Position numbers and translations under genes: made by a program. Of a stretch of DNA of 35,097 bases, positions 24,656 through 33,094 are shown piece by piece. The DNA is from an uncultured bacterium. GTDB lineage: Bacteria > Chloroflexota > Anaerolineae > J036 > Brachytrichaceae. The DNA is taken from contig CAIXPS010000168.1 in the NCBI GenBank assembly GCA_903921365.1, forward strand, positions 1 to 35,097, in the 5' to 3' direction. Under the pieces are notes generated by a model. That model searched no databases, had not been told where the DNA came from, and worked only from the letters and a program-made list of their open reading frames with translations. Each line of letters begins with the position of its first letter. Within the stretch, counting starts at the first letter, position 1.

Positions 24656-26086
24656 TTATCTCAGCATTCCAAACGGGACTCCGAGCAGTGTGCGCACATC
24701 TGTAACGACGCCGGTGACTGCCGATGCTGCGGCGGTGAGTGGACTGGCCAGGAAGGTGCGCCCGCCCTTGCCCTGCCGCCCTTCGAAGTTGCGGTTGCTG
24801 GTGCTGATGGCGTACTGTCCCGGCTGGAGTTGGTCGCCATTCATTGCGATACACATGCTGCACCCGGCCTCGCGCCACTCTGCGCCAGCCTCAGTGAACA
24901 CGCGGTCGAGTCCTTCGGCTTCGGCCTGCTTCTTCACCTGCGCCGATCCAGGCACAACCATGACGCGCACGGTGGGGCTCACGCGCCGCCCCTTTAACAC
25001 AGCCGCTGCATCGCGCAGGTCGCTGATGCGCGAGTTGGTGCAACTGCCGATGAAGACGACGTCAATGGCCTGTCCCAGCAACGGTTGATTCGGCTGTAGC
25101 GCCATATAGCCCAGTGCTTTGGTCAACGCATTGCGCTGGCTCAAGTCACCGATTTGCGCGGGATCGGGCACGCGCCCGGTGATGCCGATACCCATGCCCG
25201 GATTAGTGCCATAGGTGATCATCGGCTCAAGCGCATCCGCGTCAAGCGTGAAGGTCGCGTCGTACCGCGCGCCTTCATCGCTGGGAAGGTTGCGCCACGC
25301 GCTCACGGCTTTGTCCCAGTCCGCGCCTTTAGGCGCAAATTCGCGCCCCGCGATGTATTCAAAGGTCGCGTCATCGGGCGCGATCATGCCGGCGCGCGCG
25401 CCGCCCTCGATGCTCATGTTGCAGACGGTCATGCGCTCTTCCATGCTCAAGCGCCGAATCGCAGCGCCGGTGTACTCAAACACAAAGCCGGTGCCCGCGC
25501 CAATGCCGTACTTGGCAATGATCCCCAGGATGATATCCTTCGCCCCCACGCCTTTCTGCAAGGCGCCATCGACGCGCACCTGGGCAGTGCCGGGTTTGCG
25601 TTGCAGCAGACACTGCGTCGAGAGCACCATCTCGACTTCGCTCGTGCCGATGCCGAATGCGAGCGCGCCGAATGCGCCGTGCGTGCTGGTGTGGCTATCG
25701 CCGCACACAATCGTCATGCCAGGCTGCGTCAAGCCCAGTTCCGGCCCGATGACATGCACGATGCCCTGTTTCTCGATGTTCTGGCGCAGCCCGTAAAGCG
25801 TGATATTGAAGTCGGCGGCGTTCTTCTCAAGCTGTGCAATCTGCTTCGCCGCCATCTCGTCCATGATCGGCAGGTCGCGACTGTAGGTCGGGATGCCGTG
25901 ATCCATCGTGGCGAAGGTGCGGTCGGGACGGCGTGCTTGAATGCCGCGCTTGCGCAGCCCTTCGAACGCCTGCGGTGATGTCACCTCGTGCACCAGGTGC
26001 AGATCGATATACAGGACAGCCGGGCTGCCGGGGTCTTGCGCAACCACGTGCGCGTTCCAGATTTTTTCAAAAAGGGTCTGAGGCAT
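24656..26086 (-). CDS. leuC: 3-isopropylmalate dehydratase large subunit
   Basis: A 476-residue aconitase-family enzyme, with the length of standard LeuC. The [4Fe-4S] cluster ligands are all present: C349 in GSCTNSR, and C409 and C412 in GCSMC. Other signatures are the substrate-site stretch [21 protein letters not shown], the ATMDHGIPT start region, and [20 protein letters not shown] near the end. ATG 26086 ([14 protein letters not shown]) is the family start; the frame continues upstream to 26296 but overlaps the methyltransferase. It begins 7 nt after the methyltransferase stop. Catalyses the second step of leucine synthesis with LeuD. Confidence 0.96.
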   Translation of the reverse strand: MPQTLFEKIWNAHVVAQDPGSPAVLYIDLHLVHEVTSPQAFEGLRKRGIQARRPDRTFATMDHGIPTYSRDLPIMDEMAAKQIAQLEKNAADFNITLYGLRQNIEKQGIVHVIGPELGLTQPGMTIVCGDSHTSTHGAFGALAFGIGTSEVEMVLSTQCLLQRKPGTAQVRVDGALQKGVGAKDIILGIIAKYGIGAGTGFVFEYTGAAIRRLSMEERMTVCNMSIEGGARAGMIAPDDATFEYIAGREFAPKGADWDKAVSAWRNLPSDEGARYDATFTLDADALEPMITYGTNPGMGIGITGRVPDPAQIGDLSQRNALTKALGYMALQPNQPLLGQAIDVVFIGSCTNSRISDLRDAAAVLKGRRVSPTVRVMVVPGSAQVKKQAEAEGLDRVFTEAGAEWREAGCSMCIAMNGDQLQPGQYAISTSNRNFEGRQGKGGRTFLASPLTAAASAVTGVVTDVRTLLGVPFGMLR

Positions 26087-26093
26087 GATCTCT

Positions 26094-26852
26094 CTAGTTT
26101 CCTGATAGCCGTTTCCGGCCTCCAAATACTGCCAACTCGAATATTTTAAAGAAACAGTCCACATCCGTAAAGCCAATCTCGCGCAGCCATTCGCATTGAT
26201 CTTCAACAGGCGCGAGGATGTTTGCTTTCTTGTCTTCCCGGTAATAAAACTCACTGGCAATTTGTTCGCGCGTGAGCCCGGACCCCTTGCGGTCATGGTG
26301 CTTTACCAGTGAATCGATGAAGCACTCGTCAAACAACGTTTGGCCCCACGCGGTGTGTGACGCCACGTGTTCCATGTTTACAAACACCCCGCCAGGGACG
26401 AGCAGGTCATGGATTTCTCTGTAGACGCGGCGTTTACGCTCATCGGGTTGATGATGGATCGAAAAACCTGAGACAATGGCATCAAATGGCCCATAGGCGC
26501 TGACCATAGTCGCCCAGGCGGGGTCTCCATAGTCAGCCTGGATGAAGGACAGTTGTGACGCGCGCGTCTTCAGCCGTTCGCGCGCAGCCTGCAACATCGG
26601 CTCAGAGAAGTCCAGCAATACCCCGTTGCTCCGGGGAAATCGCCCCAATAAGGCCGCACCCAGTACGCCATCCCCGCAACCGATGTCCATAAAGCGCAAT
26701 GTTTCCGTCTGCGCGCCGATGCCGGTCTCGACCATGCGCACCATGACGTCGAGTTGCTCGGATTTAAATGGTATTACGGTGCTCACGCTGCTCAGATATT
26801 GGCTCACAATATCAGCGGACAGCCAGACTTTATCGTCACGTTCAGATGACAT
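26094..26852 (-). CDS. SAM-dependent methyltransferase embedded in the leucine operon
   Basis: A 252-residue class I methyltransferase. Motif I is [17 protein letters not shown], followed by [16 protein letters not shown], then [11 protein letters not shown], the motif IV region [13 protein letters not shown], and [20 protein letters not shown] precedes ATG 26852. It is separated from leuC by 7 nt and from the membrane gene by 23 nt, so it is an operon member, yet no methylation step belongs to leucine synthesis. Its C-terminal [25 protein letters not shown] is typical of small-molecule methyltransferases. The substrate is unknown. A second, less similar methyltransferase lies at 3956-4591. 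Confidence 0.88.
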   Translation of the reverse strand: MSSERDDKVWLSADIVSQYLSSVSTVIPFKSEQLDVMVRMVETGIGAQTETLRFMDIGCGDGVLGAALLGRFPRSNGVLLDFSEPMLQAARERLKTRASQLSFIQADYGDPAWATMVSAYGPFDAIVSGFSIHHQPDERKRRVYREIHDLLVPGGVFVNMEHVASHTAWGQTLFDECFIDSLVKHHDRKGSGLTREQIASEFYYREDKKANILAPVEDQCEWLREIGFTDVDCFFKIFELAVFGGRKRLSGN

Positions 26853-26875
26853 TGTTAACCTCCCTGTTGACCTTA

Positions 26876-27358
26876 TTATTTTGCATTATTCAAAGCCATC
26901 GTCAGCGCTACTGTGACTGCGAAACCGGCGATCGGCGCTGCGATCGCAATAGTCGCACACAGCGCGCCGCGAACCTTCGCCGGGCGCTGCGATCGCATGA
27001 TCAGCAGGCAAATCAGCGTCGCAAGCAGACCGACGATGATGCCGGTAATTTGTCCGAAGGTGACGATGGTGGTGGTGATAAACGGCAGACCGATCAACAG
27101 ATACTGCGGCGTGGTAAGCGCTGGAACCAGGTCAACCCAGTCCTCGTTGTACCAGACGCGCGGCACAAGCTCGAACATGCCCGACCGCACCTCCAGTGTG
27201 CCGCTCTGGATCGGGTAGAACGTGCCCGTCGCGCCACGAGCGCCGTGGTGCGACGGGCTAACCGGCCGTCCATTGATGGTTATCTTTACTTTCCCGCTGA
27301 ACAGCGAGCGATCGAGGCTCACCTTCTCGTTCTTGCCGGTTATGAATGTATATTTCAT
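26876..27358 (-). CDS. Small membrane protein in the leucine operon
   Basis: A 160-residue protein. The first 85 residues are polar and beta-rich (TFITGKNEKVSLDRSLFSG, KVKITINGRPVS). Then come three hydrophobic segments: QYLLIGLPFITTTIVTFGQITG, IIVGLLATLICLLIM and ALCATIAIAAPIAGFAVTVALTM. A basic loop (RSQRPAKVRG) between the second and third suggests it faces the cytoplasm. I do not recognise the family. It starts 6 nt after leuA and is followed by the methyltransferase, so it is co-transcribed with leucine genes. A transporter role is possible but not supported by motifs. Confidence 0.6.
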   Translation of the reverse strand: MKYTFITGKNEKVSLDRSLFSGKVKITINGRPVSPSHHGARGATGTFYPIQSGTLEVRSGMFELVPRVWYNEDWVDLVPALTTPQYLLIGLPFITTTIVTFGQITGIIVGLLATLICLLIMRSQRPAKVRGALCATIAIAAPIAGFAVTVALTMALNNAK

Positions 27359-27364
27359 CTATGG

Positions 27365-28975
27365 CTACTTGCTGCTTGCAGGCGCGTTTTGCTTGCGGCG
27401 CAAACCCTTGTTCAGCGCCGACAGGTACGCCTTACCGCTGGCGCACATCGTGTCGGTGTCGGCGCTGCGCCCGCTGTACAGATACTTCTTGCCATTGTCG
27501 TCGGTCATCTCGATCCGCATCGTCACGTCGGCGATGGCGTCGATGCCCGCAGTCACGGCGTGCACGTGGAATTCGGTGAGATGCGCTTCAGTGCCGGTGA
27601 TCCGATTGATGCAGTTGCAAATCGCATCCACCGGTCCGTTGCCCAGTGCGGCGTCCTGATGCGCTTCGCCTTCCTCATCCAGCAAACGCACGCTGGCCAC
27701 CGGCACGTTACCCGTGCCCGTGGTCACGCTGAGCGTGTCGAGTTTATAAACCTCGTTGACGTTCTCATACTGATCGGCCACCAGCGCTTCGAGATCGGCC
27801 TCCGTGACCACTTTCTTCTTGTCGCACAGCACCTTGAAGCGCGTGAAGGTCTGATCGAGTTCTTCGCGCGTCAACTCGTAGCCCATTGTCTTGAGCCGTT
27901 CGCTGAATGCGTGTCGTCCGCTGTGTTTACCCAGCACGAGGTTGGTCTCGGTCCAGCCCACCGTTTCGGGACGCATGATCTCGTAAGTCAACGGGTTCTT
28001 CAACATGCCATCCTGATGAATGCCGGCCTCGTGCGCGAACGCGTTCACGCCGACGATGGCCTTGTTTGGTTGCACAGCGATCGACGTCATCGCGCTCACC
28101 ATCTTGCTGGTGCGCACCAATTGGGTCGTATCAATGTTGGTCTTCAGATTGCCATAGACCTGCTTGCGCGTGTGCAACGCCATGATGACTTCTTCGAGCG
28201 AAGTGTTGCCGGCGCGCTCGCCGATGCCGTTCATCGTCACTTCCACCTGGCGCACGCCGGCGCGAATGCCTGCCAGCGTGTTGGCAGTCGCCAATCCCAG
28301 ATCGTTGTGACAGTGCGCCGAGATGATGACGTTCTCGATCCCCGGCACGTTCTTGACGATGCCTTCGATCATTGCGCCATACTCGCCGGGCGTGCAATAG
28401 CCCACCGTGTCAGGTATATTCAACGTTGTCGCGCCGGCCTTGATCGCAATCAACAGCACCTGCCACATAAACTCAGGGTCGCTGCGGCCAGCATCCTCCG
28501 GCGAGAACTCCACATCGGCGCACAGGCTGCGCGCATGCGACACCATATCGCCGACCATCTCGATACAGTCATTGCGCGAGATGCGCAGTTTGTGCTGCAG
28601 GTGGATATCACTGGTGGCGAGGAAAGTGTGAATACGCGGCTTCTTCGCCCACTGCACCGCCGCCCACGCGCGGTCGATGTCCATCTTGTTCGCGCGCGCC
28701 AGCCCGGCAATCACCGGGGCGGTGTCTGTCTGGCCAATATCCTGCGCCAGGCGCGTAACGGCCTCAAAATCTCCTGGCGAAGCAATCGGGAAGCCGGCCT
28801 CGATAATATCGACGCCCAGCCGGGCCAGTTGACGGCCGATCTCTAACTTCTCGGCCAGGTTCAGGGTTGCGCCCGGCGACTGCTCGCCATCGCGCAACGT
28901 GGTGTCAAAAAACAATACTCTGTTGTTATCGATAGTCGGGGCAGACGCCCCAGCTTTAACGTCGCTGTCATTCAT
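27365..28975 (-). CDS. leuA: 2-isopropylmalate synthase
   Basis: A 536-residue enzyme catalysing the committed step of leucine synthesis: acetyl-CoA and 2-oxoisovalerate give 2-isopropylmalate. The N-terminal TIM barrel has the [15 protein letters not shown] start (residues about 24-38), [20 protein letters not shown] with metal-binding His residues, and [12 protein letters not shown]. The linker region contains [16 protein letters not shown], and the C-terminal LeuA allosteric domain (about residues 400-525) is present, so leucine feedback inhibition is expected. Length and signatures are those of the long LeuA1 type. GAGGAG lies 8 nt before ATG 28975. A 153-nt intergenic region with inverted repeats separates it from ilvC. 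Confidence 0.96.
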   Translation of the reverse strand: MNDSDVKAGASAPTIDNNRVLFFDTTLRDGEQSPGATLNLAEKLEIGRQLARLGVDIIEAGFPIASPGDFEAVTRLAQDIGQTDTAPVIAGLARANKMDIDRAWAAVQWAKKPRIHTFLATSDIHLQHKLRISRNDCIEMVGDMVSHARSLCADVEFSPEDAGRSDPEFMWQVLLIAIKAGATTLNIPDTVGYCTPGEYGAMIEGIVKNVPGIENVIISAHCHNDLGLATANTLAGIRAGVRQVEVTMNGIGERAGNTSLEEVIMALHTRKQVYGNLKTNIDTTQLVRTSKMVSAMTSIAVQPNKAIVGVNAFAHEAGIHQDGMLKNPLTYEIMRPETVGWTETNLVLGKHSGRHAFSERLKTMGYELTREELDQTFTRFKVLCDKKKVVTEADLEALVADQYENVNEVYKLDTLSVTTGTGNVPVASVRLLDEEGEAHQDAALGNGPVDAICNCINRITGTEAHLTEFHVHAVTAGIDAIADVTMRIEMTDDNGKKYLYSGRSADTDTMCASGKAYLSALNKGLRRKQNAPASSK

Positions 28976-29020
28976 AACGAGAACTCCTCACGAAGGGATG
29001 AGATATGAAGCAAGAATTAT

Positions 29021-29110
29021 GAATTATGAAACTAAACGTCACCGCAGGTTCATACTTCATAATTTCCTTGGAGGTTGGAGAGTCACTTACGATAATCCCC
29101 AACCTCCAAT
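29021..29110. repeat. Two inverted repeats between ilvC and leuA
   Basis: AATTATGAA (29022-29030) with TTCATAATT (29056-29064) and TTGGAGGTTGG (29068-29078) with CCAACCTCCAA (29099-29109) could each form a hairpin in the ilvC-leuA mRNA, the second with an 11-bp stem and a 20-nt loop. The short GGATTGGAGGTTGGGG and GAATTATGAATTATGAA motifs look like simple-sequence repeats of a type often seen in intergenic DNA. A short minus-strand frame from 29064 (MKYEPAVTFS...) ends inside the leuA start codon region and could couple translation. A role in uncoupling leuA expression from ilv is possible but unproven. Confidence 0.6.
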
Positions 29111-29128
29111 CCCCAATCTCTCTCTTTC

Positions 29129-30151
29129 TTACGCGCCGCCTTGCCCGGGCATAACCTCCTTGGGGTTCAGCCACGGCATCATCCGGCGCAGTTCAATGCC
29201 CACATGTTCGATCTGATGATCCATGTCGCGCTTGCGCATCGCATTGAAGTTCGGTCGCCCCTGCGCGTTTTCGTCAATCCAGTCCTCGGCAAATGCGCCA
29301 GTCTGGATGTCGCTCAGGATCGACTTCATTTCTTTCTTGGTCGCTTCAGTGACGACGCGCGGCCCGCTCACGTAATCGCCATATTCGGCGGTGTCGCTGA
29401 CGGAGAAGCGCATGTAGTTCAGGCCGCCTTGATAGAACAGGTCAGTGATCAGCTTCAGTTCGTGCATGCACTCGAAATACGCAACCTCTGGCTGATAGCC
29501 GGCCTCGACCAATGTCTCGAAGGCGGCCTTAATAAGGTGCGATACGCCACCGCACAGCACAACCTGTTCGCCGAACAAGTCGGTTTCAGTCTCTTCAGCA
29601 AAGGTGGTCTGCAACACGCCGGCGCGCGTGCCGCCGATGCCCTTGGCGTAGGCAAGAGCGTTCTCAAGCGCATGCCCGCTGGCATCCTGATACACGGCGA
29701 CAAGACAGGGCGTGCCTGCCCCATCCTGATAGGTGCCGCGCACGCGATGGCCGGGCGCCTTGGGCGCGATCATCGTCACATCAACGTCCTGGGGGGGGAC
29801 AACCTGGCCGTAGCGGATGTTGAACCCGTGCGCCCACATGAGCGTCTTGCCGGCGGTCATGTATGGCGCGACCTGCTCGCGGTAAACGGCGGCGGCCGGG
29901 ACATCGGGAACCAGCATCATCACGAAATCGGCAGCCTTGGCCGCTTCCGGGATGCTCATCACGGTCAACCCGGCGTCCTGCGCCTTCTTGACGCTCTTGC
30001 TGTTCTCCGGCAGGCCGACGATGACGTTGACGCCGCTGTCGTGCAGGTTCAACGCATGCGCGTGCCCCTGGCTGCCAAAACCGATGACCGCCACTGTCTT
30101 GCCTTTTAGCAAGTCGAGATTCGCATCCATATCGTAAAAAACTGTTGCCAT
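29129..30151 (-). CDS. ilvC: Ketol-acid reductoisomerase
   Basis: A 340-residue class I KARI that rearranges and reduces acetolactate or acetohydroxybutyrate with NADPH in valine and isoleucine synthesis. The nucleotide-binding fingerprint is [16 protein letters not shown], and the cofactor loop [14 protein letters not shown] has serines that usually favour NADPH. Other marks are [37 protein letters not shown], the metal-site stretch [20 protein letters not shown], and [23 protein letters not shown]. The length is that of class I. Operon position is third after ilvB and ilvN. A hairpin and a tandem repeat lie in the 139-nt gap upstream. Confidence 0.96.
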   Translation of the reverse strand: MATVFYDMDANLDLLKGKTVAVIGFGSQGHAHALNLHDSGVNVIVGLPENSKSVKKAQDAGLTVMSIPEAAKAADFVMMLVPDVPAAAVYREQVAPYMTAGKTLMWAHGFNIRYGQVVPPQDVDVTMIAPKAPGHRVRGTYQDGAGTPCLVAVYQDASGHALENALAYAKGIGGTRAGVLQTTFAEETETDLFGEQVVLCGGVSHLIKAAFETLVEAGYQPEVAYFECMHELKLITDLFYQGGLNYMRFSVSDTAEYGDYVSGPRVVTEATKKEMKSILSDIQTGAFAEDWIDENAQGRPNFNAMRKRDMDHQIEHVGIELRRMMPWLNPKEVMPGQGGA

Positions 30152-30195
30152 TTTGCTCCTGATCTTCCTGTGATATTGAGTTAAGTATCGCTTAC

Positions 30196-30231
30196 CGGAG
30201 TACTCTCCGCCAGTGCGGAGTACTCTCCGCC
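30196..30231. repeat. Tandem 16-bp hairpin repeat between ilvN and ilvC
   Basis: Two copies of CGGAGTACTCTCCGCC (30196-30211 and 30216-30231, 20-bp period); the second copy with its flank forms GCGGAG-TACT-CTCCGC, a 6-bp stem with a 4-nt loop. The core GAGAGTACTC (minus strand) is identical to that of the repeat at 34512-34565, but the outer stem bases differ in a compensatory way. Position in the ilv-leu message suggests mRNA structure or a mobile palindromic repeat. Confidence 0.8.
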
Positions 30232-30243
30232 CAGTTCGCTAAT

Positions 30244-30272
30244 AAAAAGTGAGCAAGTTCCAACGAACTTGC
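30244..30272 (-). terminator. Hairpin with U-rich tail after ilvN
   Basis: On the minus strand GCAAGTTC-GTTG-GAACTTGC (30272 down to 30253) forms a perfect 8-bp stem, and ACTTTTTATT follows 3 nt later. This resembles an intrinsic terminator directly after ilvN and could lower expression of ilvC and the leu genes relative to ilvBN. The gap between stem and U tract and the moderate GC content suggest partial rather than full termination. Confidence 0.45.
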
Positions 30273-30290
30273 CCACCGATTCATGTTCTC

Positions 30291-30866
30291 TTACGGGTGT
30301 GAATGACCGTTGCTTGAAAAAGCAACGTCATCCTGATCGGGGACGACGTGCGCTGCGCCACGCGTCATCGCGACGCGCCCGGTGCGCACGACTTCCAGAA
30401 TACCGTAATCGTTCAGCACGTTTAGAATGCCGTCCACCTTCTCTTCATCGCCGACCATCTCGATGATCAACGTGTCCGTCTTGACGTCCACCACGCGACT
30501 CTCAAACATATCGGCCAATTGCTTGATTTCGCTGCGCTTCTGCGTATTCTCCACGCGCACCTTGATCAATGCCAGTTCGCGCACTACCGTTGGTAAATGG
30601 GTGACGTCCTGCACGTCGATGACGTTCACCAGCTTGTACAGGTTGCGCTCCACCATCGCCGCACTGGTGCGGCTGGCGTCGACCACGATGGTCATGCGGG
30701 ACACCTTGGGGTCGTCGGTTGTGCCGACGGCCAGGCTGTCAATGTTAAAGTTGCGGCGGCGGAACAGGCTGGCGACACGGTTGAGGACGCCCGGCTTGTT
30801 CTCCACCAAAGCTACGAGGGTATGTTTCTGCGCTGTCTGCCCTGAGGCGGCGTGATCTACTAACAT
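30291..30866 (-). CDS. ilvN: Acetolactate synthase regulatory (small) subunit
   Basis: A 191-residue small subunit that binds valine and activates the IlvB catalytic subunit. The N-terminal ACT domain (HTLVALVENKPGVLNRVASLFRRRNFNIDSLAVG, about residues 15-48) carries the NKPGVLxRV effector-binding pattern. The ALS_ss C-terminal domain runs from about VRELALIKVRVENTQKRSEI to LNDYGILEVVRTGRVAMTRG. It is about 20-25 residues longer at the C-terminus than minimal IlvH. The spacing to ilvB is 12 nt. The start is ATG 30866 with AGGAGACCAAAGAA upstream. Confidence 0.95.
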   Translation of the reverse strand: MLVDHAASGQTAQKHTLVALVENKPGVLNRVASLFRRRNFNIDSLAVGTTDDPKVSRMTIVVDASRTSAAMVERNLYKLVNVIDVQDVTHLPTVVRELALIKVRVENTQKRSEIKQLADMFESRVVDVKTDTLIIEMVGDEEKVDGILNVLNDYGILEVVRTGRVAMTRGAAHVVPDQDDVAFSSNGHSHP

Positions 30867-30878
30867 TTCTTTGGTCTC

Positions 30879-32612
30879 CTACTTAATCGCATCCATGCCA
30901 GTGCCGAGCGCAGCGGGTTGACGGCGAGTCATCTCGTCGAGCGCCTTGCCGGGCATCACCATCGGGAACACGTTCATCTCGGGTTCCACCACAAATTCGC
31001 ACAGCACCGGGCCGTCAGTGGCGCGCGCTTCGGCAATAATCTGGCGCATCTCGCTCTGGGTGGTTGCGCGCAGACCCTTGATGCCATAGGCGTCGGCCAG
31101 TTTCTGGAAGTTCGGCGTCCACATCTGGGTTTGTGAATAGCGTTTGTTGTGTATCAGATCCTGCCACTGGCGCACCATGCCCAGGAAGTGGTTGTTGATA
31201 ACCGCAATCTTCACGTTGAGCTTTTCCTGCACCAGCGTGGCTAATTCCGGAATGCTCATCTGGAAGCCGCCATCGCCGGCCACCGCCCACACCTCATCGT
31301 CGGGGCGACCCAGCTTGGCGCCGATCGAGGCAGGCAGTGCAAAGCCCATTGTGCCCAGGCCGCCGCTCGTGATGAGCTGATTCCTGCGCGTGTGCTGGAA
31401 ATACTGCGTCTCCCACATCTGGTTCTGACCAACGTCAGTGGCGATGGTGCATTCACCCTTGGTCGCTTCCCAGATGCCGCGGATGACATGCGGCGCGAGC
31501 AACATGTTGTCCGGCAACTCCTGCGCCAGCACATCCCGCGACTTGGTGTCATCGCGCCAGGCGTTGATCGTCCCCACCCAGTCCTTGTGACTGCCATTCG
31601 CCACCTGCGGGATCAGCGCCTGCAACACGCTCTTCACGTTGCCGACGATGCCGACATCAGTTGGAACGTTCTTGCCGACTTCGGCAGCGTCAATGTCCAC
31701 ATGGATCACCTTGGCGTTCTTCGCATACTGCGCAAGGTTTCCCGTGACGCGGTCGTCGAAGCGCATGCCAAGGGCAATCAGCAGGTCGGCATTGGCGATT
31801 GCCATATTCACGTAAGCCTCGCCATGCATCCCCATCATGCGCAGGTTGAGCGGGTGATCCTCTGAGAGCACACCAATTCCGAGCAGCGTCGTCGCGACCG
31901 GAATGCCGGCTTTGTTGATCAACTCGCACAGTTCGCCGTGCGCGCCGCCGTGTTTGATGCCCTGACCAGCCAGGATGATTGGCCGCTTTGCGGCGTTGAT
32001 CAGTGTCGCTGCATCGGTTACCAGCCCCGGTATGTTTTGCTTGTGCATCGGTTTAATGGCGCGATAGCCCTTCAGCTTGACGCTGGTGATGGGCTCATAT
32101 TCCACCGTCTGCTGCTGCACATCTTTACAGATATCAATGAGCACGGGGCCGGGGCGGCCGGATCGCGCAATGTAAAACGCCTCAGCCAGCACCTGGGCCA
32201 GTTCCTTCACATCGGTGACCAGATAGTTATGCTTTGTGACTGGAATCGTGACGCCGGTGACGTCTGTCTCCTGGAACGCATCGGTGCCAACCAGATTCGA
32301 CGATACCTGACCGGTGATCGCGACGATTGGAGAGGAATCCATCATTGCGTTGGCCAGGCCGGTAACCAGATTGGTTGCGCCCGGGCCGCTTGTCGCCATG
32401 CACACGCCGACTTTGCCCGTAGCGCGGGCATACGAGTCTGCCGCCAGTGCGGCGTTCTCTTCGTGGCGCACCAGCACGTGCCGAATGCGGTCTCGGTAGT
32501 CATACAAAGCGTCATAGGCAGGCAATATAGCCCCGCCCGGATAGCCGAAGACCAATGTGGCGCCTTGTTGTAACAACGTCTCCCAGATAATCTGTGCTCC
32601 TGTTAGCTTCAT
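30879..32612 (-). CDS. ilvB: Acetolactate synthase catalytic (large) subunit
   Basis: A 577-residue thiamine-diphosphate enzyme condensing two pyruvates, or pyruvate and 2-oxobutyrate, in branched-chain amino-acid synthesis. The catalytic glutamate E51 is in VRHEENAALAADSYARATG. The TPP/Mg motif is GDGGFQMSIPELATLVQEKLNVKIAVINN. FAD-binding and central-domain signatures include RPIILAGQGIKHGGA and ALGMRFDDRVTGN. AAGGAGAG at 8-nt spacing precedes ATG 32612. It is the first structural gene after the attenuator, 56 nt downstream of the terminator U tract, and heads the operon. Confidence 0.96.
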   Translation of the reverse strand: MKLTGAQIIWETLLQQGATLVFGYPGGAILPAYDALYDYRDRIRHVLVRHEENAALAADSYARATGKVGVCMATSGPGATNLVTGLANAMMDSSPIVAITGQVSSNLVGTDAFQETDVTGVTIPVTKHNYLVTDVKELAQVLAEAFYIARSGRPGPVLIDICKDVQQQTVEYEPITSVKLKGYRAIKPMHKQNIPGLVTDAATLINAAKRPIILAGQGIKHGGAHGELCELINKAGIPVATTLLGIGVLSEDHPLNLRMMGMHGEAYVNMAIANADLLIALGMRFDDRVTGNLAQYAKNAKVIHVDIDAAEVGKNVPTDVGIVGNVKSVLQALIPQVANGSHKDWVGTINAWRDDTKSRDVLAQELPDNMLLAPHVIRGIWEATKGECTIATDVGQNQMWETQYFQHTRRNQLITSGGLGTMGFALPASIGAKLGRPDDEVWAVAGDGGFQMSIPELATLVQEKLNVKIAVINNHFLGMVRQWQDLIHNKRYSQTQMWTPNFQKLADAYGIKGLRATTQSEMRQIIAEARATDGPVLCEFVVEPEMNVFPMVMPGKALDEMTRRQPAALGTGMDAIK

Positions 32613-32667
32613 GTCACTTCTCTCCTTTTGTTCTGATTTTGAACCCGGTCCTGCCAGTCAAACGGGC

Positions 32668-32699
32668 AAAAAAAAAGCCCTCCATTTAGGAAGGCTTTT
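32668..32699 (-). terminator. ilv-leu attenuator terminator
   Basis: On the minus strand AAAAGCCTTCC (32699-32689), loop TAAAT and GGAGGGCTTTT (32683-32673) form an 11-position stem with one mismatch, running into nine consecutive T residues (32676-32668). It is a textbook intrinsic terminator, 20 nt after the leader-peptide stop and 56 nt before ilvB, so it must be bypassed for the operon to be expressed. Its 5' arm overlaps the segment that pairs with 32739-32745 in the antiterminator. Confidence 0.92.
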
Positions 32700-32746
32700 A
32701 TCTTTGTGAGCAGGCGCTTTAGTGAATCTGCGCCGCCGTCCTAAAC
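32684..32746 (-). promoter_or_regulatory. Antiterminator pairing of the ilv-leu attenuator
   Basis: On the minus strand TTTAGGA (32745-32739, inside leader codons 25-27) is complementary to TCCTAAA (32691-32685), extended by a G-U pair. Forming this 7-8 bp helix uses the 5' arm and loop of the terminator and so excludes it. Upstream, GTCCT/AGGAC (32772-32768 with 32742-32738) could sequester the same segment when the leader is fully translated. This gives the 1:2, 2:3 and 3:4 alternatives typical of attenuators. Confidence 0.75.
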
Positions 32747-32817
32747 GAAACCAGCTCCTGTCTGCTAAGGACTAGGAGCGAGATAACAATAATGACGACG
32801 ACTAATACTAAATGCAT
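32719..32817 (-). CDS. Branched-chain-rich leader peptide of the ilv-leu operon
   Basis: A 32-residue ORF that begins MHLVLVVVIIVISLLVL and continues SRQELVSFRTAAQIH before TAA. Residues 3-17 contain six Val, five Leu, three Ile and a single Ser, all three amino acids made by the downstream operon. The peptide itself is not expected to have a cellular role; its translation measures charged Leu, Val and Ile tRNA. Stalling in this codon block leaves the segment at 32738-32746 free to form the antiterminator, while full translation favours the terminator at 32668-32699. The start lies about 20 nt after the predicted transcription start, with AGG 8 nt upstream as a weak binding site. It is analogous to IlvL of enterobacterial ilvGMEDA, but unrelated in sequence beyond composition. 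Confidence 0.88.
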   Translation of the reverse strand: MHLVLVVVIIVISLLVLSRQELVSFRTAAQIH

Positions 32818-32842
32818 GATATGCCTGTTAACTGATGGGTCG

Positions 32843-32871
32843 TTTATACACGAGGCGCTGGGGATTGTCAA
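32843..32871 (-). promoter_or_regulatory. Sigma-70 promoter of the ilv-leu operon
   Basis: On the minus strand TTGACA (32871-32866) is a perfect -35 box, the spacer is 17 bp, and TATAAA (32848-32843) matches the -10 consensus in 5 of 6 positions. The transcript would start near 32836, leaving about 19 nt before the leader-peptide ATG. A strong constitutive promoter followed by an attenuator fits control mainly at the attenuation step. Confidence 0.85.
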
Positions 32872-32969
32872 GCCGCTGACTCATCATTTTCATCATACTC
32901 ATCATTACTTCTTTCAACCCACCCCTGCGAAGGAGTAGCTGGCGGGTGTAATATCCGCACACCGCACCT

Positions 32970-32989
32970 GGCCGACACGCGGGTCGGCC
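32970..32989. terminator. GC-rich hairpin downstream of the beta-helix gene
   Basis: GGCCGAC (32970-32976) pairs with GTCGGCC (32983-32989) around a 6-nt loop. It sits between the end of the minus-strand beta-helix gene and the ilv-leu promoter and may end transcription of the former, although no U tract follows. Confidence 0.3.
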
Positions 32990-33094
32990 TCTACGTCATT
33001 CACCCATGCAGCGACGGCCTCGTGTGGCTACCTGATGTGGCGCATGCAGTCTATACGGTCTAATTGCTTAATCTTCATCATTCAATGGCACGGG

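Noticed and set aside
26768-28846. Long plus-strand open frame opposite leuA and the membrane gene
   Set aside because: It lies antisense to leuA, whose motifs are unmistakable; the frame has His/Arg-rich low-similarity sequence typical of antisense frames in GC-rich genes.
32613-32840. T-box riboswitch upstream of ilvB
   Set aside because: No T-box consensus or Stem I specifier architecture in this roughly 220-nt leader; the leader peptide and alternating helices explain it as an attenuator.
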